The notes below the pieces were generated by a model. It searched no databases. It saw nothing but the letters and a program-made list of their open reading frames with translations, and was not told where the DNA came from. Shown piece after piece: positions 51,469 to 59,851 of a stretch of DNA of 64,000 nt; the first letter of the stretch is position 1, and every line of letters begins with the position of its first letter. A program made the translations under genes and the position numbers. This DNA is from Alphaproteobacteria bacterium (GTDB taxonomy: Bacteria; Pseudomonadota; Alphaproteobacteria; Caulobacterales; Parvularculaceae): positions 17,980 to 81,979 of the forward strand of contig WGLT01000023.1 of assembly GCA_016125425.1 (NCBI GenBank), read 5' to 3'.

Positions 51469-52914
51469 CTATTCGGCATGGGGTTTTTGCAAGGACCCGG
51501 TCTTTAGAGCCGTTTCTCGCATCGACGCGCGGGTTGATAATATCCAGGCCACGGCCAGTCCGGCCATGATCCCGGGCATGCCTTCGTAGACGGAGTCGTT
51601 CCAACCGACATGCCGCCAATAGAGCGCGACGCCTGCGCCAACGATCATCGACATCAGAGCGCCGAATTGAGAGATGCGCCGTTTGGAGACCAGAATAACG
51701 AGGAGCGGCGCAAAAGCAGACGCCAGCGTCGACCATGACAGAATCACCAGCTGAAAAACGCTCCGGCCGCCGCTCAACGCGATCCCAAGCGCCAAAACCG
51801 ATACGAAAGCGGTCGCTGCTTTCAATTGCCAGGGTTTTTCCAGGCGCGAAGGCATAAGGTCGTGAGTGATCGCTGCGGAACAGCTCAGGACAAGCGAATC
51901 CGCCGTGGACATTGTCGCGGCGAAAATGCCCGCAAGGATTACGCCGACGAGAAGATCGGGAAGCAGATGCAGCGCCATGGTCGGCAAGGCGAGCTCAGGA
52001 TCGAGCGAACCGAGATGGGGGAGATAAAGCCGCGACAGCATGCCCACGCCCGTCGCCAACGCGTAAAAAAGCGTGAAATAGCCGTAATACCAAGCACGCG
52101 CCCGCGTCATATTGGCGGGTTTGTCAAGCGCCATGAACCGCACCATGATATGCGGCTGGCCTATGACCGACAGTCCCGCAAACATCCAACCGATCACAAA
52201 CAGCCCGACCCCTAGCGCGCTTGGAAAAAGCAAATCGGCCGGAAACAAGTCCATGAAATGCGGAATAGCGTCCATTTTGGCGATTGTTGTCGCAACGCCG
52301 CCCTGCCCTGCAACGCCGACAAAAAAGAGTAATGACATCGCGACAAGCATAACCATCGACTGGACAGCGTCCGTCCAGATGGAAGCTCGAATGCCTCCGG
52401 CGGCGCTATATGCGAGAATCATTGCGGCAACGACGACTGCGCCGATTTTCGGGTCCCACCCGAGCACGCCCTGGAGGGCCTTTCCCCCCGCGCTGATCTG
52501 CGCGGCTGCATATGCGCCGAGAAAAATGACCATAATAACCGCCGCGAGGCGGCGCCATATTGCGAAAGGTTCGTCGTTCCATTTCGCGAGCACGGCCGCA
52601 AATGACGCTTCACGAGTCCGCCCTGTCGCCTCCCGCAGCCGTCTGTGTACAAATAATGATGCCAGAAAATCGCCGAGAATCCACCCAACCATCAGCCATA
52701 TTGCAGCGAGCCCTGTCGCATAAGTATAACCGATTACGCCGATAAACATGTAACCGGAATTGTTGGTCGCGACAGCCGAAAGCGCGGCGAGCCAGGGCGA
52801 CACATTGCTCTCCGCGAGATAATAATCACGGCGAGACTTCTTCGCCCGAGCAGCGGAAGCCAATCCGACAATCAGAAACAAAGCGAGAAAAGCGAGAAAG
52901 CTGGCGACGATCAT
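51469..52914 (-). CDS. Sodium:solute symporter (SSS family), last gene of the ect operon
   Basis: A 481-residue integral membrane protein with about 13 helices, related to PutP. Residues GYMFIGVIGYTYATGLAAIW and the broad pattern TMSTADSLVLSCSAAITHDL (the SSS signature with Ser/Asp sites near the Na+ site) are present. Its start codon overlaps the stop of the aspartokinase gene in an ATGA, so it is translationally coupled to the ect operon. That makes uptake of a compatible solute or precursor the likely role. SSS transporters have been noted in ect clusters elsewhere. The substrate is not proven. Confidence 0.8.
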   Translation of the reverse strand: MIVASFLAFLALFLIVGLASAARAKKSRRDYYLAESNVSPWLAALSAVATNNSGYMFIGVIGYTYATGLAAIWLMVGWILGDFLASLFVHRRLREATGRTREASFAAVLAKWNDEPFAIWRRLAAVIMVIFLGAYAAAQISAGGKALQGVLGWDPKIGAVVVAAMILAYSAAGGIRASIWTDAVQSMVMLVAMSLLFFVGVAGQGGVATTIAKMDAIPHFMDLFPADLLFPSALGVGLFVIGWMFAGLSVIGQPHIMVRFMALDKPANMTRARAWYYGYFTLFYALATGVGMLSRLYLPHLGSLDPELALPTMALHLLPDLLVGVILAGIFAATMSTADSLVLSCSAAITHDLMPSRLEKPWQLKAATAFVSVLALGIALSGGRSVFQLVILSWSTLASAFAPLLVILVSKRRISQFGALMSMIVGAGVALYWRHVGWNDSVYEGMPGIMAGLAVAWILSTRASMRETALKTGSLQKPHAE

Positions 52915-54371
52915 GCGGCTTTCTTTGCGCCGCTTTTTCTCGCAGAGGCTTGCGATCTTTCTTCTATCAACGCCTGGTGGAGCGCGGATATTCCTTTCTG
53001 ATATTGCTCTTCGTCAATGATAAACTGAATGTCTATGTTTCGCATCGGTTGATGCAAACCAAGCACGTCCACGTCCGCTTCAGCGAGCGCCGCGGTCGCT
53101 TTGGCTGTCAGCTTCGACGTTTTGAGATCGCTGCCGATCGCTGAGATGATCGCTACTTTCCGAATTGAGATTGTCGCAGTCGGAAACTGTTCTTCGAGAT
53201 TCTTGATGGCGCGCTTGACGGCCTTCAAGGAGCCTCGAAGATAATGAGTGATCGTGTTGGCGTTCGACGATTTGGATATGATGCCAATGGCGTGCCGATC
53301 GAGCGTCGCGAGTATCGCCGCATCATACCCTTTAACGCCCACCATGTCCTGCTCGAAGAACTCCAGCGCCAGCACGCCGCATCTGCCGGTGACTATCTCT
53401 GCGCCTGGCTGCGCGGAGACGTAATCGCTGCAAATTACGGTGCCGGCGTCATTCGGCTCAAATGTATTTTTCACGCGCAAAGGAATCCCCGCCTGCCGCA
53501 GCCCTTTCGCCGCGCGGGGGTGAATAGCCTCCATCCCCATATTCGAAAGTTGATCGGCGACATCGTAATTCGTGCGGCCGATCTTTCTGACCTTCTCCGC
53601 GCCGACGATTTTCGGATCGGCGCTGGAGAGATGAATTTCTTTGTGAATCACAGCCTCACTCGCTCGCGTAAGGACAGCGATACGAGAAAATGTGACCTCT
53701 GTGTAACCGCGACCAAATACGTTCGCCATGCCTTCACGGCATTGGGCGTAGCCCGTAACAATCGGCAATTCCTGCGAAAGATCAATTTCATCGAACGACG
53801 AAACGATTTTCTCGTCGAGCGTCAGCTTATTTTCGCTGCGCCAGCCCGTAAGATCGACAAAGACCGCATTCACCCCATGTTTACGCAACAACAGGGTCGT
53901 ATTGTGCGCGCTATGCGCCTCCCCAAGCGCGGTAAGCATCTCTCGCACCGTGTCTAGGTGCTCTGACAAACTGAATGGGCCGTAAGAACACAGGCGATGC
54001 AGATCCAGCAGACAACTGCGAACGCCTTCAATCCGATCCAGCATGAAATTATCAGCTGCGTTGCGGTCCGCCTTGTCGGCGAAGATTTCACCGTTGATTG
54101 CGCACATTCGGTCAGCAGCCTTCGATAAGGCGGCGCTCCAACTCATGTCGGATTCAGCGCTCGCGAAAAGGCCGAAAACTCCAGGCTCGCCTGTTTTCTT
54201 GTCCTCAAGCAGCGCGTTCGTTACGCCCGCATAAGCTGAAACTACGAATATGCGCCGGTAATAATCGCCCTCCTTTCGGTCCTTCAAGAAGACATTAGCA
54301 ATGATTGCATCCGTTGCAGCCATTGACGTGCCGCCGATCTTCTCAACCGTATGCGCTCCAAACCCAGACAT
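52911..54371 (-). CDS. ask: Ectoine-type aspartate kinase
   Basis: Phosphorylates L-aspartate to feed aspartate semialdehyde to ectoine synthesis. The start at 54371 gives 486 residues. KIGGTSMA (residues 11-18) is the kinase phosphate-binding motif, FVVSAYAGVTNAL and GYAQCREGMANVFGRGYTEVTFS are typical, and the C-terminal half has two ACT-type regulatory domains. Kinases placed in ect clusters (Ask_Ect) are reported to be relieved of normal feedback control. The earlier frame start at 54584 would run through ectD and is not used. It lies 14 bases after ectD and overlaps the symporter by 4 bases. Confidence 0.93.
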   Translation of the reverse strand: MSGFGAHTVEKIGGTSMAATDAIIANVFLKDRKEGDYYRRIFVVSAYAGVTNALLEDKKTGEPGVFGLFASAESDMSWSAALSKAADRMCAINGEIFADKADRNAADNFMLDRIEGVRSCLLDLHRLCSYGPFSLSEHLDTVREMLTALGEAHSAHNTTLLLRKHGVNAVFVDLTGWRSENKLTLDEKIVSSFDEIDLSQELPIVTGYAQCREGMANVFGRGYTEVTFSRIAVLTRASEAVIHKEIHLSSADPKIVGAEKVRKIGRTNYDVADQLSNMGMEAIHPRAAKGLRQAGIPLRVKNTFEPNDAGTVICSDYVSAQPGAEIVTGRCGVLALEFFEQDMVGVKGYDAAILATLDRHAIGIISKSSNANTITHYLRGSLKAVKRAIKNLEEQFPTATISIRKVAIISAIGSDLKTSKLTAKATAALAEADVDVLGLHQPMRNIDIQFIIDEEQYQKGISALHQALIEERSQASARKSGAKKAA

Positions 54372-54385
54372 AAATCTCGCTCTCT

Positions 54386-55303
54386 CTAGGCTGCGGCCTT
54401 GGCGATGCGGCCGTCGACAGGGCGTATGAAATCCACAGCGGCGCGCGCGCCGATGAACTCCGGCCGCGGCGTGTTGGGGCCAAACGGATCGCCGAGGCGG
54501 TTGCTGCGCGCATTGTAGACGAAGAACGCGTTCGAACGCGGAAACGGCGTAATATTCGAATTTGATCCGTGAAGAATATTGCAATCGAATACAATAACCG
54601 TTCCCGCCGGACCTGTCGGCATGGCTACGCCTTTTTTCTCAGCGAATCGCGTAACGATCTCACCATCCGGCACGCCATATTCCTGCTTCTTCAGCGAGTC
54701 TTTATAGTGCTTTTCGGGCGTCTCGCCGACGCACGACACATAATGCTTGTGCGATCCGGGGATAAACATTGTCGCCCCATTGACAGGCGTGTTCTCGGTT
54801 AACAGAACGGATATTGAAAGCGCTCGCATTCTAGGCATGCCGTCTTCGACATGCCAGGTTTCGAAATCGGAGTGCCAGTAAAATTCTTTACCTTGAAGGC
54901 CTGGTTTGTAGTTCAGGCGAGATTGATGAATATAAACCTCGTCGTTCAGAATGAACTTTGCGATTCTTGAGAGCCGAGCATCGGCCGCGAGCCGGCCAAA
55001 CGCGGCGCTTTGCGCATGTATTCTAAATATGGAGCGGATCGAGCCGGATTCCGGCTCGGTAATCGCCGTCTCGCGCTCAAGCCGCGAGACGTCTCTTCGC
55101 AATCTGACCGATTCCTCCTGAAGATAAGCGATCTCGTCAGGCGAGAAGACCTGTTCAAGACTGAGGAAGCCATTCTCCTTGTAGAAGACGAATTGTTCTT
55201 GAGTTAACGGCGCAGCAGAATCCCAATCGCCAAAGACGACCGGATCCTGACGCGGACGGATGTCTGGCTCTGCCGTCACTCGCGACGGATAAAGGTCTTC
55301 CAT
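54386..55303 (-). CDS. ectD: Ectoine hydroxylase
   Basis: Non-haem iron, 2-oxoglutarate-dependent dioxygenase that converts ectoine to 5-hydroxyectoine. The 305 residues show the signature FYWHSDFETWHVEDGMP, with iron ligands His144 and Asp146, and the distal ligand His245 in ILHGSNSN. The arginine-bearing RSNRLGDPF region binds 2-oxoglutarate. GGAG lies 6 bases upstream of the start. It follows ectC by 15 bases. Presence of ectD means that hydroxyectoine is probably made as well as ectoine. Confidence 0.96.
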   Translation of the reverse strand: MEDLYPSRVTAEPDIRPRQDPVVFGDWDSAAPLTQEQFVFYKENGFLSLEQVFSPDEIAYLQEESVRLRRDVSRLERETAITEPESGSIRSIFRIHAQSAAFGRLAADARLSRIAKFILNDEVYIHQSRLNYKPGLQGKEFYWHSDFETWHVEDGMPRMRALSISVLLTENTPVNGATMFIPGSHKHYVSCVGETPEKHYKDSLKKQEYGVPDGEIVTRFAEKKGVAMPTGPAGTVIVFDCNILHGSNSNITPFPRSNAFFVYNARSNRLGDPFGPNTPRPEFIGARAAVDFIRPVDGRIAKAAA

Positions 55304-55318
55304 GATGCGCTCCTCGGC

Positions 55319-55711
55319 TCAGCTAGCGACGACTTGAGGCGGATAAGCGCCCGACTCATCATGAACCTCGCGTCCCGTAACCGGCGGGTTGAATACGCAC
55401 GCCATCGTCATTTCCCGGCGAGCGCGCAGAATGTGCCGATCATTTTTGTCGAGCGCATAGACCATGCCCGGCCTGATCTCATGCACTTTGCCAGTAGCGA
55501 GGTCTTCGATCGACCCTTCGCCTGATATACAGTACACAGACTCTAGATGATGACGATAATGCATCTTGAGCTCTGCGCCCTCATAGATGGTCGTTATGTG
55601 AAACGAAAATCCCATCTGATCGTCTTCCAGAAGAAGACGCACGCTCGTCCACCCATCGGAATCAACACGCCGCTCGGATTCCTTGAGAAGATTGTAATCC
55701 CGAATGATCAT
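55319..55711 (-). CDS. ectC: Ectoine synthase
   Basis: Cyclises N-gamma-acetyl-diaminobutyrate to ectoine. A 130-residue single-domain cupin with [16 protein letters not shown] at the start and the metal or substrate region [14 protein letters not shown], followed by [12 protein letters not shown]. The length matches the family (about 130). AGGAGG precedes the start. It is 12 bases after ectB in the operon. Confidence 0.96.
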   Translation of the reverse strand: MIIRDYNLLKESERRVDSDGWTSVRLLLEDDQMGFSFHITTIYEGAELKMHYRHHLESVYCISGEGSIEDLATGKVHEIRPGMVYALDKNDRHILRARREMTMACVFNPPVTGREVHDESGAYPPQVVAS

Positions 55712-55723
55712 TCGTCGCTCCTC

Positions 55724-57031
55724 CTACGCGGCTTCCTTCAACTCTCTTGCAATCGTCGATTCAACAGAGGCCTCCAAGACTTCGAGACCCCTGACGAGAT
55801 CGCCCTCTTCAATCGTAAGCGGCGCGAGGCATTTGACGATTTCATCGTGCGGGCCGCTGGTCTCGATGACGAGCCCTCGCGCGAAGCTCTCCTTCACGAC
55901 CGCGCCCGCGCGCGCGCCAGACCGCATGTCGAGGCCCAGCATCATTCCGCGCCCTTTAACGCCAGCGATCTGCGCGGAGTGCCGTTCGGCGATGCGTTCG
56001 AATCGCGCTTTGACAAGCTCGCCCTTTGCGCCGATCGACTCCTCAAAAGAACGGTCGCGCCAGAAGAATTCGATCGCCGCAGCCGCGGTTACAAAGGCAT
56101 GACAATTTCCTCGAAAAGTGCCGTTATGTTCGCCGGGTTTCCATAAATCCAGATCACGCCGGATCAGCGTCAACGCCATCGGCAATCCGTATCCGGATAT
56201 TGACTTAGCAAGCGTAACAATATCCGGCTTCAATCCGACTGACTCAAAACTGAAGAACGATCCCGCGCGGCCTACGCCGGCCTGAATATCGTCCACAATA
56301 AACAGCGCTTCATGGCGACGCGCGAGTTTTTCAATCTTGCGGAGCCAGTCGAAGGAGGCCGCATTCAACCCGCCTTCGCCCTGCACCGTTTCTACGATAA
56401 TCGCTGCCGGCGCGTCGACGCCGCTTGACGGGTCGGAAAGCATCCGATCGAGTTGCGCGGCCGTGTCCGAGCCGTCTTTATAATAGTTGTCGTACGGAAC
56501 ATGCGTGACATCGCCCAGAGATACGCCCGCGCCGCCGCGGTGATGGCTGTTGCCCGTGCAGGATAGCGCGCCCAAGGTCACGCCGTGGAAACCATTTGTG
56601 AAGGCGATCACATTGCGCCGGCCTGTCGCTTTGCGCGCAAGCTTCAAAGCCGCCTCGACAGCGTTCGCTCCAGTCGGTCCGGGAAACTGGACGACGTAAT
56701 CGAGTCCGCGCGGCCTCAATACCAAACTCTCAAAATTTTCGAGAAACGCCGCCTTCGCGTCGGTCTCCATATCAAGGCTGTGGGCCACGCCATTGCGTTC
56801 GATATACTCGATAAGAGCCGCCTTGAGAGCCGGATGGTTGTGCCCGTAATTGAGCGATGCGCATCCCGCGAGAAAGTCGATATAGAGTTCGCCGCCCTGC
56901 GCGGTCAGCCGAGCGCCTTCGGCTTTCACAAACCGGACCGGAAAGTTCCGCGCATAGCTTCGCACGCGTGACTCGCGTCGTGTGAATATGCCTTCATTAA
57001 CGCCACTTGCGTTTCCATATGCCATTGCCAT
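55724..57031 (-). CDS. ectB: Diaminobutyrate-2-oxoglutarate aminotransferase
   Basis: PLP-dependent transamination of aspartate semialdehyde to L-2,4-diaminobutyrate. The 435 residues belong to class III aminotransferases. FLAGCASLNYGHNHP, then QFPGPTGANAVEAALKLAR, DDIQAGVGRAGSFFSFE (Asp248 region) and the Schiff-base Lys276 in TLAKSISGYG are visible. AAAGGGA lies 3 bases ahead of the ATG, and a second ATG two codons on may be used. It is 41 bases after ectA. Confidence 0.96.
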   Translation of the reverse strand: MAMAYGNASGVNEGIFTRRESRVRSYARNFPVRFVKAEGARLTAQGGELYIDFLAGCASLNYGHNHPALKAALIEYIERNGVAHSLDMETDAKAAFLENFESLVLRPRGLDYVVQFPGPTGANAVEAALKLARKATGRRNVIAFTNGFHGVTLGALSCTGNSHHRGGAGVSLGDVTHVPYDNYYKDGSDTAAQLDRMLSDPSSGVDAPAAIIVETVQGEGGLNAASFDWLRKIEKLARRHEALFIVDDIQAGVGRAGSFFSFESVGLKPDIVTLAKSISGYGLPMALTLIRRDLDLWKPGEHNGTFRGNCHAFVTAAAAIEFFWRDRSFEESIGAKGELVKARFERIAERHSAQIAGVKGRGMMLGLDMRSGARAGAVVKESFARGLVIETSGPHDEIVKCLAPLTIEEGDLVRGLEVLEASVESTIARELKEAA

Positions 57032-57072
57032 TTCCCTTTATTTCTTGTTCGGATCGCCGATAACGCCAATCG

Positions 57073-57618
57073 CTATTCGCGATCGAATGGCCCGATTGTC
57101 ACGAGATATTCGCTGTCGTGATCGCCTTTGAAATCACGCATGCGGTCGAACAACAGTTCAAATCTCAAGCGGGCGTTCATTCTCTTGGAGAACGATCGGA
57201 ATAGCGCCCATGACGCGGCATTTTCGTCAGTGATCGTAGTTTGGATGCAATTGACTCCGTTGCATCCGCGCGATGCGAGGAGCTCCAGCAGAAGCGTCCG
57301 CGCCAAGCCTTCCCCTCGCGCCGAGGGACGGATCGCCACTTGCCACACGAAGAGGACGTCAGAGTTTTGGGGCGGTCGATAACCCGATATCCAGCCGGCG
57401 ATTTCGCCGTCTATTTCGCCTATGATGCATGTATCGGCGAAATGGGTGCATTGCAGGAGGTTGCAATAGAGCGAGTTCTCATCGAGGGGCGCGCACTCCC
57501 TGATCAACCGCCACACCGCAGCGCCATCGCTCTGACGGGGTCGCCTGAAGACGAATTGCGGTTCTGGCGAATGAACGTCGTCTGCGGCAGCGCGCGCGGC
57601 GACCGGATTTTCGCACAA
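57073..57618 (-). CDS. ectA: L-2,4-diaminobutyrate N-acetyltransferase
   Basis: GNAT-family acetyltransferase that uses acetyl-CoA on diaminobutyrate. The 181 residues show FRRPRQSDGAAVWRLI, then DENSLYCNLLQCTHFADTCIIGE, AIRPSARGEGLARTLLLELL (the acetyl-CoA loop), and TITDENAASWALFRSFS. The start is a TTG at 57618, and no other ATG or GTG lies near the conserved N-terminus. The nearest GGAG is 17 bases away, so translation initiation may be weak or the start slightly different. It is the first gene of the ect operon. Confidence 0.92.
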   Translation of the reverse strand: MCENPVAARAAADDVHSPEPQFVFRRPRQSDGAAVWRLIRECAPLDENSLYCNLLQCTHFADTCIIGEIDGEIAGWISGYRPPQNSDVLFVWQVAIRPSARGEGLARTLLLELLASRGCNGVNCIQTTITDENAASWALFRSFSKRMNARLRFELLFDRMRDFKGDHDSEYLVTIGPFDRE

Positions 57619-57654
57619 ATCGGGGATGACGAAGGCTCCAACAAAGCTGCTTTG

Positions 57655-57682
57655 TACTTAGATGTTCTAATTATTATGTCAA
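57655..57682 (-). promoter_or_regulatory. ectA promoter and probable EctR operator
   Basis: On the minus strand TTGACA (57682-57677), a 16-base spacer and TAAGTA (57660-57655) form a sigma-70-like promoter, placing transcription about 30 bases before ectA. Overlapping its spacer and -10 is TTAGA-TGT-TCTAA (57658-57670 as read on the plus strand), a perfect inverted repeat. A repressor bound there would block the promoter. EctR of Methylomicrobium is known to act at an overlapping palindrome. Confidence 0.65.
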
Positions 57683-57877
57683 CCCCGCGTCCGTCGGCGC
57701 AAAGGCCGCGCCGCAAGCGATCCGCATGTTCTTCGATCAATTAGCGTGTTTCCACCGATAATCCGCCATTTTCGGCGCCGTCGACGAAGTTTTTGCTCGT
57801 TCGTTAATCTAAATATTAATCGACGAGGCGCAGCTGCGTTGATCGTGCTGACCGCAGCCGTCGCGCGTGGCATGATT

Positions 57878-57906
57878 TTGAACAGTCTGGGTCGTCATTC
57901 TAATCT
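57878..57906 (+). promoter_or_regulatory. ectR promoter candidate
   Basis: TTGAAC (57878-57883), a 17-base spacer and TAATCT (57901-57906). The -10 ends 7 bases before the ATG, so the transcript would be nearly leaderless. An AGGA 4 bases ahead of the ATG may instead serve as ribosome binding site from an earlier start. A TCTAA half-site (57899-57903) overlaps the -10, allowing autorepression. Confidence 0.4.
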
Positions 57907-57913
57907 AGGACAT

Positions 57914-58417
57914 ATGCAAAATCGCTCCCAAACCGCCCTGATAGCCTTGCGTCGCATCTTGAGGGCGACAGAGTTCAACGCGCGCAGTCTCGCTCGCGCT
58001 TCCGGCCTGACGCCGTCACAGATTTTGACGCTTCAATTCCTTGGCGGCCGCGATGAGGCGACGCCCACCGAAATAGCCGCGCATGTCTCTCTTAAGCAGG
58101 CCACAGTCACCTCGTTGCTCGACAAACTTGAGGCTCGAAAGTTTATTAAGCGCCGGCGCGACCAGACGGACGGCAGGCGCGTTTTCGTCAAGCTGACTCC
58201 GTCCGGCGCCAAAGCGCTGAGTGTTTCGCCGGACGCCTTGCAGCAACGTTTCCATGAGAGATTCAACCGCTTGCCCGATTGGGAACAGGCCGCCGTAATC
58301 GCTTCCCTTGAGCGGGTCGCTTTTCTTCTCGACGCCGAAGATATTGATGCAGGCCCCATTCTCGACATTGGAGCGCCGGACGAAATTCCCTCCCTTCCGG
58401 AAGATGAGATTCGCTGA
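57914..58417 (+). CDS. ectR: MarR-family regulator EctR
   Basis: A 167-residue winged-helix regulator, most likely the repressor of the adjacent ect operon. LARASGLTPSQILTLQFL and the recognition block ATPTEIAAHVSLKQATVTSLLDKLEARKFIKRRRDQTDGRRVFVKLT are the MarR HTH and wing. The start at 57914 (MQNRSQ) is the family-like one, and an earlier start at 57746 adds unrelated residues. In Methylomicrobium, EctR is the MarR-family repressor of ectABC-ask. Identity here is inferred from family and divergent position, and it should be tested. Confidence 0.82.
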   Translation: MQNRSQTALIALRRILRATEFNARSLARASGLTPSQILTLQFLGGRDEATPTEIAAHVSLKQATVTSLLDKLEARKFIKRRRDQTDGRRVFVKLTPSGAKALSVSPDALQQRFHERFNRLPDWEQAAVIASLERVAFLLDAEDIDAGPILDIGAPDEIPSLPEDEIR

Positions 58418-58640
58418 CAGCAATCGCCGTCCATTTCGTCTGCGTTCGCGCCATCGCCCCATAGCGCACAAGCGGCGATCCAACGCCGGATATGGAGGTC
58501 GCCGAGAACTCCGCGGCGCCGGTTCTTCAATGCCCCCGCCGATGTTGGCGAAGGGCGACACAAGTGGCGCGCCGGAGAGAATGAAACTGGGAACTGCTAT
58601 ATCATTGTAGGTGCTATATAATTCGCGGCAGGAGCCTCCG
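58418..58640. other. Convergent gap between ectR and the PLP enzyme gene
   Basis: A 223-base stretch with no gene that I support. It contains GCTATAT twice (about 58596 and 58613) and a TATAAT, in an AT-rich patch, and no good stem with a T-run. A frame on the minus strand (58016-58648) overlaps ectR and is judged spurious. Confidence 0.4.
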
Positions 58641-59774
58641 CTATTCATCGAAGGCTTCTAGAGCGTGCGTCAGGTCATCAATGATGTCCTGGGGGTGCTC
58701 CAATCCGACGGAAAGGCGCAGCAGTCCCGCCGGAGCCATGGTTGCCGGTCCCTCGACCGAAGCCCTGTGCTCGATAAGAGAATGGGTCCCGCCAAGGCTC
58801 GTTGCCCGTGTCACCAGTTTGAGCTGTGCCGCCATGGCCATGGCGGCACCGGCGCCTCCGTGAACAATGAACGACAGCATTGCGCCGTAGCCATCCATTT
58901 GCTGTCCGGCCAAGACATGTCCCGGATCGTCCGGCAATCCCGGAAACAGCACGCTCTCGACACACGGATGGGCGGCCAGCGCCTCCGCCACCTTCTGCGC
59001 CCCTGCGCAATGCGCCCGCATCCGCAGCGGCAGGGTCTGCAACCCTCGTAGCGCCAGCCAGCAATCGAAGGGCGCGGCCACGCTTCCCTTGTGCCGCTGG
59101 ATCATGCGCAACGGCCGTTCCAGCGGGGATGCTTCCGGCACGATGACGATGCCTGCCATCAGGTCCGAATGGCCGCCGATATACTTCGTGGCCGAGTGCA
59201 TGACGGCATCCGCGCCAAGTTCCAGCGGACGCTGGAGCACCGGGGTCGCCCAACTGTTATCCACCACGGCGAGCGCACCGGCCTCATGGGCGATTCGGCA
59301 GGTGGCGCGAACGTCCACGACTCGGATCATTGGATTGGACGGGGTTTCGATCCACACAAGACCGGTCGGTGCGGCCGTCACCGCCGCACGCAAGGCATCG
59401 ACATTACGCATATCGACCGGGACGAACTCGAAGCGGCATCCGATATCCGTTTCCTCGATCAGCGAGCGGATGCCGAAATACATATCGTCGGGAACGACGA
59501 TGCGGCCCTTTCCCAGATGCCCCTCGAAGACGGCGGTGATCGCCGCCATCCCGGAAGAAAACGCGATGGCCGAGTGCCCGCCCTCAAGCGCCGCCATCGC
59601 AGCTTCAAAGGCGTTGCGCGTCGGGTTTGCGTCCCGTGTGTATTCGAAGCCAGTGGGAAAGGAACCGTCCGCACCACGTTCGAAGGTCGTGCTCGTGTGC
59701 AGGGGGATCGACACGGCGCCGGTCGAGGGATCGACGCTACGGCCGATATGGATGGCTTTGGTTTCAAGCTGCAT
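58641..59774 (-). CDS. Cys/Met metabolism PLP-dependent enzyme
   Basis: A 377-residue transsulfuration-family enzyme (cystathionine gamma-synthase / gamma-lyase group). The start at 59774 (MQLETKAIHIGR) is favoured over 59831. PLP-contacting YTRDANPTR, SSGMAAI, and the Schiff-base Lys197 in MHSATKYIGGHSDLMAG are visible, as is the PLP-binding Asp172 in VVDNSWATP. The Cys seen at the methionine gamma-lyase active site is not present in its MYFGIRSLI equivalent. The exact reaction is open: cystathionine gamma-synthase, gamma-lyase and O-acylhomoserine activities are all possible. It is divergent from an XRE-cupin regulator. Confidence 0.85.
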   Translation of the reverse strand: MQLETKAIHIGRSVDPSTGAVSIPLHTSTTFERGADGSFPTGFEYTRDANPTRNAFEAAMAALEGGHSAIAFSSGMAAITAVFEGHLGKGRIVVPDDMYFGIRSLIEETDIGCRFEFVPVDMRNVDALRAAVTAAPTGLVWIETPSNPMIRVVDVRATCRIAHEAGALAVVDNSWATPVLQRPLELGADAVMHSATKYIGGHSDLMAGIVIVPEASPLERPLRMIQRHKGSVAAPFDCWLALRGLQTLPLRMRAHCAGAQKVAEALAAHPCVESVLFPGLPDDPGHVLAGQQMDGYGAMLSFIVHGGAGAAMAMAAQLKLVTRATSLGGTHSLIEHRASVEGPATMAPAGLLRLSVGLEHPQDIIDDLTHALEAFDE

Positions 59775-59826
59775 CGGGAATCTCCGCTTGTCGTTTGCCG
59801 TGACTGGGTTGAAGGTCGCGGCGCCG

Positions 59827-59840
59827 GTCACTATACTGAC
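59827..59840. promoter_or_regulatory. Operator-like repeat 1, GTCACTATACTGAC
   Basis: Copy 1 of an element with GTCA/TGAC arms around a TATA core. It lies in the 77-base divergent gap, 53 bases upstream of the PLP enzyme start. Its TATAGT on the minus strand could be part of that gene's -10. Confidence 0.55.
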
Positions 59841-59851
59841 CGTACGGGAAA

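Noticed and set aside
57804..57819. CtrA box in the ectA-ectR gap
   Set aside because: TTAA halves are present but the spacer is 8 bases.
58016..58648. 210-codon frame on the minus strand across ectR
   Set aside because: It lies fully opposite the clear MarR gene and has Arg-rich shadow composition.
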